Under the pieces are notes generated by a model. The model made no database searches, was not told the DNA's origin, and saw only the letters and a program-made list of their open reading frames with translations. A DNA stretch of 64,000 nucleotides from Sipunculus nudus (lineage: Eukaryota > Annelida > Sipuncula > Golfingiida > Sipunculidae): NCBI GenBank assembly GCA_026874595.1, contig CM049311.1, positions 56,752,453 through 56,816,452 on the forward strand, written 5' to 3'. Below are positions 41,001 through 53,300 of this stretch, piece after piece. The translations under genes were made by a program, and so were the position numbers. Numbering within the stretch: position 1 is the stretch's first letter; each line of letters begins with the position of its first letter.

Positions 41001-44000
41001 CTCTCAGCCAACCATTACTTGTTCATGAAGCCCACCTTGGTAACTGCCAACTTCACATCATATTTTTTTCTCCAGGAATTTATAGTTAAGCCTCAACAAC
41101 ACTTTCCTTTTCTATATGGCATTTTCATATATGGTGACTGACTCTCAATCACATATCACTGATATCACATATCATTTATATTAATTTTTCATTGGGCATC
41201 TCTGATACACTCAACCTCATCACTATTTCATCAGGAGTGTCTGGTTAACCCTACTAGCAAGGTTTAATGTCAAATACTGGAAGATGAACTTAATTACTAC
41301 TAGCAGAATAGGCATAATTTTGACAGTTGACCTGTGATATCCAGGTTTTGGAGTGTACATTAAATGGCAACCTCCATAAGTGGTTTTGAGAAACTTGAAG
41401 AAATAGGTCTGTCAGATCATACTGGGTAAAATACAGCTGTCAGATCAGATTCTAAATCCAGAATAGGTCAGTATTTAAAGGTTGTATCTGAATTTTATGT
41501 GTATGCATAACAAGTCTAGATGATTTCATGAAGTAATAAATATTTTAATCATTCTCAGACAGTCTTTGCAAGTGAAATATAGGAACGCAGGCTGTTCCTG
41601 GCTTCCTACTTGTCTTTGTTGTTTTATGACTTGGAATGACTGAAATTAAGAGATTTTGAATCTTTGTATCCCAGACTTCCGGATATTCATCTTTAGAAAT
41701 TCTCATGAGGGAACCATTAAACATGGTAGTGATTCACAAATGTATGGAAGGAGGAGAAAAACAACTGGCTGACACAGCAAGAGACCAATTTATGCAGGCA
41801 TGCATGATTCAGCCAGACATTCATAAGTGTGGACAAAACTTACTACCCCCACTATGTAAGCTTATATATACCTTCAGAGCTCATATAATTATTGATTAAA
41901 TGAGGTTACAATTGTTGTGTACCATACTTTACACCAAATTCAAGAAAATATGCAAAATTTGACGTTTTTCAATGATTGAAAGACCCTGTGTAACCATCCC
42001 CTACATTTTGCTCCGACTGATCAATAGTCTGAGGCAGATGGTTCAATTATACATTCAATCAACAGCTCAAGCAAACTGTGCCAAATTCAGCAAATTTTTG
42101 TCTTTTCATGTTCCTGCAACATTATTAACAAGGCATAATTAATATAATAAATATCCAGATGATCGGCAATTAAAAACATTATGCTCAGTGCACACACAGC
42201 CATGATGAATGAATGGGATGGCCAGGCTGGACGATAGGGGGCAGTGGCTGTTTTCCTGCAGTTTATCAGGCAGGCAGTCATTTACTACATTCCACACTTG
42301 AGAGTATCAGTATTAGTGATACCCGCATTGAAGAATCAAACTGGTGAATGTTCTTTCCGCTGGTTTGACATGAATGCCAAATGCACTGCATTAGATATGG
42401 TATACTACTAGTTCATATGGTTAACTCCCACATCAATTCTTTGTATTTTAATGTTTTATATGACTTTGAACAGTCTGGATATCCTATTTACCTTTTGAGC
42501 TCCTGAATTGCAAATTTGGAATGAGACCATGGTCTACTTTTGAGCATCCCTGGACTTTCACTGGACTGACCAGCCACACTCGTGCTGGAGCCAACAGCAG
42601 CAGGGTTGTCTGGAGACCTGTCCATACAACGGTAGAGCACGTCAGAAAGTCTATACGCTTACACTACTAATGTCAGACATTCACACTAACTCACACATAT
42701 ATATGAGAAACTTGCCCAATAGCTTTGTTGTTTCTAACATAAAGTGAGTACAGTATATAGCAATTTTTGCCTCTCTGACATAAGCGTCTGCCAAGATGTA
42801 AGGGCAGTTAAACTTGTATATAGAACAAGGGATGGGTCTTGACCTTCAGCTGAATTTGTCTAGAAGGATAGGTTTATGAGCTTTTTCAAATTATGGGTCC
42901 TATGATCAGTTTGAAGCCAACCTGTCTACCCAAAGTGGAGTTATCATCTGGAAACTAGTATGTGGACAGTTGGCCCGTGACCATGACTTTTGACCTTGTG
43001 AACCAAAAATCAATAAGTTTCTTCCACTATTGGCAGGAGAGCAATATCTGGAAGGTGGAAGGTTTGGGATGAAAGTTTGGATTAAAATACATCTACAACC
43101 TTTTTAAAGAAGTGGGTCTTGTGACCTTGACCTTTGACCTAATGACTCCAATTTCAAAAGGGTCCTTACATTACTGTGGGTTTTATATAAGTCAAGCTTG
43201 AAACCAATATGTCAGTCCAAACTGGAGTTATCATCCAGAAATAAAAATGCGGACAGATGAGCCCTGTGATGAGCTATATGTGCAAGATTGGAGGTATGGA
43301 AGAAAAGTTTGGCTTAAAATGCATAAGTGGGTCCTGTGACCTTGACCTTTGACCTCATGACCCTAAAATCAGTTCTTGCGTTAGAGGTGGGCCATATATA
43401 GTTCAAATTTAAAATGCATATGTCAATCCAAACTTGAGTTATCATCAGGAAACAAATTTGATGGACACACAGAAAGAAGAACAGACAGATGGACAGGGTG
43501 TTTAATATAAGGCTTCTGCTTATTTAAGCGGGGCCCTTATAAAAAATACAAGGTTTCAGGACACAGATAAAACCATAGTTGCAAATTTGAAAGTATCAAT
43601 ATCATTTGGCAGTCTCAAAATAAAGGGAAATAAAGCATCAAAAATAGAAAAAATACAACTGGAGCCACCAGTCTTCTGGAACTAAAAAAACAAATCATAA
43701 TCAATAAAAACACCAGATCTGAGAAGCCTGGATTAAACCATGGCTGAGATAATTGCTGTCATTTGACGGTCTCAAAAACAGAAATATAATCATAAAAATT
43801 AGAAAAAATACAGTTGGCACCACCAGTTTTCAGGAGCTGACAAAACTAGTCATGGTCAATATTCAAGGCAAGATTAATGGCAATCCATGCATTAAATATC
43901 AAGATACTGGAGGTTTAGTGTCAAATTTTAAATTATTATGGAGGGTACTTACAAAGCCCTATAGCTCGGAGGATATAGGTTGCACTGACCTAATTTAAGG

Positions 44001-47000
44001 TTTTTAAGGAGATTTTTTATTGACCTCCCTGGATATTCCCTGAGAAGTTTCAAGATCCAGTGGTTACGATTTGTGCCCTGCTAAAGGACAGCCGGACGGA
44101 CAAAGCACCATTCCTATACCTCAGTTGACTTTCAGTCAACTGAGCTAAAAACTGCACTGTTAATCTCCATATCATCATCATTTTGAACAAAGCATCACTG
44201 CAGAAGTACTTTAATGAAATAGACCAACCATTATATATATTTATGTACTTCCTTCCTACACCAAATATGTTTGAATTTAAGACTCAGCATGTTGATAGAT
44301 TTCCTGCATGTTTGTTGGATTTTAGACTGCAACGAGCATTACTCCCATGGGTTATTTGTTGGGTTCGGGTCAAATACACAAAGTCAAATATAAATACAAC
44401 TTCTTCTCTGGTCGAATAAAAATACTTATCTGCATGGTTAAATACAAATTCCAATATGGGACATCATATACAAACACATTCAAAAACAGGACATCTAATA
44501 TGAATACAGGAGAGACCAAGTAACCATGAGTCATATAAAATTAATAGAAATTGTCAAACTTTTTTTGCACGAAATCTCATGTTGCAGGCTTGCAGCAAAA
44601 AAACATTAGATATAAAATTTATAATTCTTATACAAAGTTAAGAGCAGATAGATTAACTGAGGTATGTTGGGCAGCTTTCTTTGACCTGGCTGATGCAAAG
44701 TCATGTATCCATCTGAATAGTTGCTCTACATATGTAATGTAAGGTTTTAACATGATGCTGTAACTATGAAGGTAAATGTACTTGAACTGAACTTTTAAGA
44801 TAGCTGACTGGGATTTTCTTCCCTGGGGTATACCAAAATGGGTTAAGACATTAGAAACCTAATAACATGTAGCCAGGAGTGATTTAACTGTGACCCTAAC
44901 ACAAAATCATTCATCAAAATCAATCAAAACCCTTTACTGATTCTGATATTGATCAGGTTGTCATATTTGACATGTTGTCATGTTTAAGTGTACATATGAA
45001 CCATGTCTGAAAAATTTATGAACAAATACATCAAACAACTGATGAAAACTTAAAGGATAATAAACAAATACAGATAAAAATGGGCGAACTTCACTGTACT
45101 TGTACATACAAATTAATACAATACCAAAACATATGACCCCAACCCTGGTTATGTGATTGTCAGCTAAGTTGTGCAACGTGCACGACATGGTGGCAGTTAC
45201 CACTGAGATGGGATTTATACTTTGGTTTGTACATTCACATGCTTTCTACCGTGTTATTTCCTCACTTTTAGAAAAATGTTAAGATTACTGTATACAGTGA
45301 TATCACTGCACTACTGGTCATTGCATTGCAGTTTTCTGTATGACTGGCTTCATGACTCAAGTAGGCCCTATCAGTGAACATTAAATGCCGACTGATCATG
45401 TATCCACAGCTAAGTACAGGAAAGCACATTTGTAAAACCTGACAGATCTAATATGCAGATATTACCTGTTGTGACCAGACAAAATTGTTACACCTACATC
45501 ACTACCTCCAGCATTTGCATCATTACCTTAACCAAACATTGTTACACAACCTACAGTCAGAGAGCAAATGGGGAAACTACTAACCAACATCACGACCACA
45601 TATAAAGCAACACATTAATTTGAGCAATTGTTTATGATACTTACCTAGTGTCTGACTGTAAGTGTAAGGCATTTTGTATGAATATATGCAGTCCTGTTTT
45701 TTTTTATTTTTAAATGAATTGACCTCTGACCTTTCAACTCCTGACCCGTCTTGTCTTCCTCTGCCCCTGCCTCCCCTGCCGCGGCCCCTTCCTTTACCCC
45801 TCGGGGACATGGATCCACGGCCTCCTCCAAAAACACCGCCTTGATTGTGTCCTCCAGGAGTGTGTGGGGCTGTACCCTGATGTATTACTGTACAGAAAAT
45901 ACCAAACAAAATAATAAGATAAAGCAGCAGTTTGCTCAGAGATAACAATACCTGACAAAGGTGGGATGATAGAGCCTACAAACCTCTTAACAAATCTTCT
46001 AATCTAATCAGCCTTTTTTTGTAGAGTACATTAGATGTGTATCAATGCATTGAGGAAATCATGCATTGAATTGCAGGCCCTGGATTAATGTAATAAATTA
46101 TCAATCTCCCAATCGATTCATTTTGATTATTTTTTGCATGCACCATATTGAAGTCCTCTGTGAGCTCTCAAATTTGACGGAGCAGTTTGCAATGTTGAAG
46201 CTCTTTATCCTGTATGTGCCTTAAATCTACTTTAAACATTTGCTTGTGGACAACTCCACTCACATAGAAATATATATAGCTGGACAAACAGAGGGAGAGG
46301 TACATTTTTCTTTTATTTGCTAAAATTAAATAACATTCAATTGGTCAAACTGCTTTTACTTTTTAAGAAGTCTGAAATTTTCTACATTAGTTGAATCGAG
46401 AATTGATTAAAGAGAAAGAATTAATAATTGAATCTATTCCAAGGCCCCTCACAATTCACAAGCCTAGAGTACACAATATCACGCTTCTCTGACAAGGAGT
46501 TCACAAACACTGCCCCTCATACCTATGAATGGGTGGCTTCTAGACAGGACAAAGGCCTTGTGTCACACAGGTATATGACCCTTTGATTTAAAAAGTGGCC
46601 CATGGGCTATGATGCTCAGCTGAATCTCACACACTACTTAAAAGGTTACAGGAAATGGTTTGAAACACAATATAGATGGTAAATACATTAAATGTTCTCA
46701 ATGATGAACTAAAGATTTTAAAATAAAATATGTCTGAGATCCATAAACACATCATTTAATTTATCTTATTTTGACCATTACATTCAAACAGATAGTCAGG
46801 AGTAACCGGCACCCTAATGACCTGTCATGTCACTGTAGCCACGCTTGGCTGTAAGCACTGCTGGCTGCACACTGGCTGTTTGCTTTGTGTTAATACTCAC
46901 TGTGTGCAAACTGCGTGCTTTCTTTGTATCAGTCAGACAGTGTATCAAAACAAAACAGAAAAGATGGGCAACTGCTGCACCTTGGGTTGTACAAATGGCT

Positions 47001-50000
47001 CTGGTTAGGGGATGGCATTTATTTGGTTTTCCACTAAATGTTAATTCTAATCAGAAATTGCAACTTGCAGGTTGATGAGCCAGTGATATTCTGCGATTGC
47101 GGACAAAATCATGGAATTTACAGACTGAAATGGAACTCCTTATCCTGAAAATTTTGAAGTTTTAATGTAATCCTTACAAATGCTTGAAAAGTGAGAACAA
47201 ATATATTATCCGATGTGGCTGACAGCAGTCCCTGCCCACCGATATTAAAATCCCAATTGGCTCTTAATGTATTGCACAGCGCTTGCTGAAAGAAGACTCA
47301 AAAATAACTATAAGCATTTCAGCAAAAGGTAATATACCTATTAAAACATGATGCCTTTTTCACAGGGTTCTGTATTTACCACGTTAAATGTTCACGAGTT
47401 CAGTGAATGCGGACGTTAACAGTTGACATGTACTTGGAAGCACCATTGGTGAAAAGATTGAATCTGCATGGAAGCACTGAGCCTCTGTGATCATCTACAC
47501 AGGAGATAAAAGTTGTTCTATTTCTCCCTTATTAATACAGTGTCCAATGACCCCTTGACCTGCAGTGGTTCAATCATGTAACACTGCACCTGAACAGCTA
47601 GGTTCACCTCAGTTTCACCAAAGTCATCATGTGTCTCCAAAAGTCCAGTAATAGAAGAACTTCCTATGACAAACTGACAGACCATTGTGATGGTCATACG
47701 GATTAGTGCATGGGAGCGTTTGTCCAGCCTGACCACTTACCATGGTTTCCCTACTGTGACGTCACAGGCTGGGCCATGTGTGCTCGGCTGTTTCCACTGT
47801 TGAACATAGCAGTGCTGATCAAAATTTTATTTTATTCAAAGTTTCATGCATTTTTTCTTAACATCAACCATGAAAGGTATATGATATAAAAAGTTTATCC
47901 CCCGGTCAGGGGAAATCATGTTTTGCAGGGTATTTTTATATATTGCTGCCTATGATCTTTAAGGTGATAGCACATGATACTAATAGTAGGTCATTTGTGA
48001 CCTTATTTGGGATTTTCAAGAAGAATTCGCCAGAACATGTTTGTATTTTAGTTAATCAATTTTAACATCCTAGTTTTAATGGTAATACCATTTGTGCCCT
48101 AGTAAGAACCATGCAGACAGCTGTAGTCTGTCATTCTCAACAAGAGTCGAAGGGGTCTTAGTCTGAGCAAAACTGTGCATGATAATTGGATACAGTCCAG
48201 GATAAAAAGTGCTACATATTGCTTTAATGTGGATATCATTCAGATAAAAGTGAAATATACCATTTTAGCTCACGGGAAAAAGGTAAAGATAAGTGGCGTC
48301 ATCTGTAATTTACAGACTCGCATTAGTCATATATTCAATATTTTTTAATGGACAATACGAGTATCTTGTAATCAAACAATGCATGGAGGGATGAAGCAGA
48401 AAAGCACTTGAAATCTTGTGCTCATGGCCTGGCAGTTCCTGTGATATCAAGTAGTAGACAAAACATACACTTGAAATTGTCAAAATTTGTGATCAGGGAA
48501 ACTTGAGGGTTCTGTAAAGAAAATGTTTATAAATAATTCAGCTCACTTCACATTCATTCACCTAGAACAAGTTTAAAATATGCAGATGTCCACACAGTCA
48601 CTACCCCCCCCCCCCCCCCAATATACTTCCTGTTGCCTTTGTTTATGAGTCAGGGCTTGTTTACAACTGGATGATGGTCAGTGTCCAACTTTTCATTTTC
48701 AACAAAGGACCTATCAAGGCCAATTAGCATGTGAAGTGCTAACTTCCTGGGCTTCATGGTTACAATTTGTGCACTGTTATTGTTAACAAACTGTGTACTG
48801 TTACTGTTTACCAACTGATGGAGACAGTTTTTGAGACCTTAATGTTAATTAATTTTTATTCAGCTCCTGCTAGGTTTCCAAGTCTGCCATGCACGAGGTG
48901 AAAAAAACGGCCCACCTTACAAAAGCTTATCAGTTTACATCTTAACAATAATCTTACATAAATTAATATTTTTTACAATGATGTCCCTAAATCCATGAGG
49001 GCAACTCAATTATTATGTAAAGTGATAAAATTTTACAAATTCCTAATGGCTGCTGGTTGATATCACAGCTTTCAGCTCCCCCTTCTGCTTGTGATTCAGA
49101 AATCTGTGTGACTAGATCTGTGGTGCAGAAGTTAACTGCTGACCTGTTTTATGATGAGGTTAACTGCTTGGCTGTCAAAGTTTCAGAGCATATATATGTG
49201 CAATGAATCTGACTCCTATTAGTTTCCTGGTACCTGCTTTTGAAGCACAGCTCTAAGATGTGTCAGATCATTCTCCTGATCATGGTTTACTCTCCTGACT
49301 TGCAATCTGATCTACTTATTAAAATATCTGTGATTAACACTGGTTATGTCCTGCTCAGCTTCACATGGTTTTATTAGCATCATCATCTTAGGCAGCACTT
49401 TTTAACCAGACCTTATTAAACCAACTAGCTCTGGGTAAAAGTATGCTGGTGCTTGTTTTAAGATTTTCTTTCAGTGCAAAAGCACAATAAACACACCCAG
49501 AACACCATGACAGAACCTACTGAGGGAAATACAGAATCATTCTCAGATCTTAGACTGAAAGCAGATTTAAGAGTCATCTCCAATAATTACCACATCAGCC
49601 ATGCTTCAAAATCAATATCTAGTACTCAAATCAATAATACTATGAAATAAGAAAATAAATTATGATATATATATTGGATATACTGCTGAAGATATGACTG
49701 ATGGCACCTTTCAGAATCTAGATATATACCACTTGCATTAAAGGTGAACATGAAAATTTTTGCTGACAGCAACAACACAGAAAATAAGTCACAGTGACCA
49801 GTTTTATGTTTAGACTTCACCAAATGACACCTGAAAGTATGAAAATTTAGACTTTTTACACTTTACAGCTAATAATTATGGTCATCTAATTGGAGGCCAG
49901 ATATTTTTTATGTAAACACTCACATATAAAATGTCATGATGATCCAAGTTTCACAGAAAGTAGCATCCACCAAAAATCATCAATAACTTAAAATTGTGTA

Positions 50001-50268
50001 CAGCCTTAGCAGGAAGGAAAAGTACAATGTTTAAAGTTTTATCAGATTTAATTAGAACAGAATACTTCCTGCCTACGTTTTCTATATATGATATTCTATA
50101 AACTTACCTAACTTCACGGGTGACCATAGGTCTTGAAAGTGTTTATTTCTTGCACCTAAAACCAATAGCTGCATTTGTTTTGCCACTGTATATATGGGCC
50201 CATTTATGTTTACTGGCCTTGACCCTGGAAATTGGGTCACTGTAGCCTAGTTACCACTGCTGTTATGA

Positions 50269-50322
<54 letters not shown>

Positions 50323-53300
50323 TGAACTGGAGGTATCTGACAGCACTTGTTATCATACATGGGATATGTTATCAATTAGTTTTGGCTTAAATTTACAGGG
50401 TGCAATACTTTTTTTAACACACAAGAAATAAGTTGCACTGACACAGTTTCCAAGTTCAATAATAGATTCTACAACTCTGTCTGGGCGTTAAATTGGAACC
50501 CTCAAGCTTTAGTGGTTACTAAATATGCCCGACTCACAGCTGGCTAAATGCAACGGGCTGAAACCAATAATTTTGACTCATATGAGATAATGACTTTTCT
50601 GTCAAATGAGCTAAAAAGGAACAGCAGTAAAGATCTTGATAACAAAAGCTAAAAAAATGTTATGTGGTTTAAGCAAATGCTTAAGAACTATAAGAAATAC
50701 AAACACTAGTGCTCACCTCTTAACATGCATGATAAAAAGGCTGCAATTATGACAAAGAATTGATGAAAACAATGAAATTGTAGGTCCCAGCTCAATAGCA
50801 AAACAAGGGACCCATGGGTCGCGTCGCTCAGCTGAATTTTGGAAAATATTAGTAATTGCAAAATTTTTATTTCTTATGGTTTTTCCATGTATATTACCAT
50901 TTGAAAAGCTAAGAGAAAGTGGCCCAGCTTAAATGAAACTCTGTAAATTATAGAATAATGGTTATGAGCTAAAGCATATGGACTGTGTAATAAATGAAAC
51001 CTTTGGCCTGAAACCATTTAGTGATGCAATTCCTGAACATTTTTCCTTTAAAAATAATCAAAATTGTCCAAGTCTCAACAAAAGAATTTTTTTAACATTA
51101 AAATTATAAGCTTTGTCTTGTATATGAGTCCTGTGTATCGAAGCGGTGGGTCAGGGAGGGGTCTCTGTTGTTAAGTGAGTAAATATATATCCTGCTTTTT
51201 TACAAGGTGCATTTTGTTTGAGCCTTTAACTTCAACAAATTATGCAATACTGACCTAAATTTTGGTATGTACATAGGAAATGTATGGAAGAATATGAATA
51301 TTTACAAATACATCTAACATTATGCCAATTTTTGGATTACCAGGTAAACAAAAGTAGGGTCATGATGCTAGAAAATACAAATACATTAAGGCTTCTAAAA
51401 ACCTTCAATAGCTAGACTATTTTTTAAGCTTATACTTTCAAAAATATAAAATTCTTCAGTTTAAATCCATATGTTAACTGGCTGTGAAAATTAAATCAAA
51501 TGTACTTATAAGAAAAAAACGTGCCATAATCAAATTTAGGCAAAATTTAAGGTCCCTATTTTTTATTTTTGCTAATATTTTAAACAAGTGACCCATGGGT
51601 CATGACGCTCAGCTGACTGGGAAGAGATTCGCAAAAGGAAATTTTATCATCAGAATGGTAGTATATACCCATTCAACTGAAGCATCAAACAGATTAACCA
51701 ACAGGCAAAGATTTAGTCTGTATTTATATATCTCAAAAATAGAGAAAAAATGTGTAAACTAGAATACGGGTAGCAGACAATTGACTATATGTATCCGCCA
51801 AAATCAGAGTGGAAACGGGTGAAGTGAGGCATGGATTGAGTGGCAAGGTGAAATAGAGTAAGGTATGTTGCATATTACCATGGACCTCTGCAGCCTAAAT
51901 GTGTATGTAGGTTGTGCCACCTACCACAAATCCAGAAAACTGTCCAAGTTGTATACATATGCAAAATTTTAGGCAGAAAAGTCAAACCACTACATGTATA
52001 TGAGTGATTTTAGCCCACGGCAGACAAACAGAAAGACACTGTGCAAAAATGGTTGCAGGTGGCCCCTCCAGTTTTGTGTATGATAAAGACCTATGTGAGA
52101 TCTATACACATGCAAAATTTTGGCCCAATCGTTCAAACGGTTCCCGAGATATGAGCTTGGATGTCTGCAGCATAAACTAGAATGTAGGTGGCGCCACCTG
52201 TCACAAAATCAAGAAAGCTATCCAGGATGTATAGAACTGCAAAATTTTAGGCAGATGTCAAACCACTGCCGAGATATGAGTGACATTATCCCACGGCAGA
52301 CAAACAGACAGATGCTGTGCAAAAATGGTTGCAGGTGGCGCCACCAGTTTTTAGTATGATAAAGAGCTATGTGAGATCTATACACATGCAAAATTTTGGC
52401 CCAATCGGTCAAACGGTTCCCGAGATATGAGCTTGGATGTGATCAGCTTGAACATGAATGTAGGTGGTGCCATCTGTCATAAAATCAAGAAAGCTATCCT
52501 GGATGTATACACATTCCGAATTTCAGGTGAATTAGTCTATTCACTGCAGAGATATGAGTGATTTTAACTCAAGGCAGATGAACAGATGGACACTGTGCAA
52601 ACATGGTAACAGGTGGAGCCACCATTTTTTGTGTATGTTATAGAGCTATCCAAGGGCTACATTTGTATAAATTTTATTTCCTGATTGGTCAAACGGTTCC
52701 CGAGACATGAGCTTGGATGTGATCAGCGTGAACGTGAATGTAGGTGGAGCCACCTGTCATAAAATCAAGAAAGCTATCCAGGATGTATACGCATGACAAA
52801 TTTCAGGTGAATTAGTCAATTCACTGCAGAGATATGAGTGATTTTAACCCAAGGCACATGAACAGATTGACACTGTGCAAACATGGTTACAGGTGGCGCC
52901 ACCATTTTTTGTGTATGTTATAAAGCAATCCAAGGGCTACATTTGTATAAATTTTATTTCCTGATTGATCAAACTGTTCCCGAGATATGAGGGTTTATGT
53001 GTGGAAACAGACACACAAATGGACGCTGGATAGAGAGGATAGGTCAGAGATCAACGCAAATTAGTTAGGCACTAGTTCACATGTGACCCGATAATTGGTG
53101 TAAGTTTCGGAAAAATTGGTCCATTATTCTCAGAGGAGCTCTCTGGAAACGAACCTGGCAACGGCGGAGGAACCTGGGCAAAAACAAAGTATCCGCATAA
53201 CTTTGTTTTGGCGGATACAAAAATACAGGTGGCTCCAGCAGTCTGCATAAACTAATAAAAACACTTAATGGTCAATATCCATGCAAAGAATCATGATGAT

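Noticed and set aside
45751-45945. Plus-strand 64-codon frame opposite the RG-rich exon
   Set aside because: Shadow of the GC-rich RG codons on the other strand.
46595-46625. Possible F1 5' terminus (GGCCCATGGGCTATGATGCTCAGCTGAA)
   Set aside because: Resembles the F1 start but is diverged, and no core or 3' end follows; too little to call an element.
47518-47736. 72-codon minus frame considered as an extra SENP exon
   Set aside because: No similarity to SENP6/7, no suitable acceptor/donor pair found, and exons 2 and 3 already join in phase.
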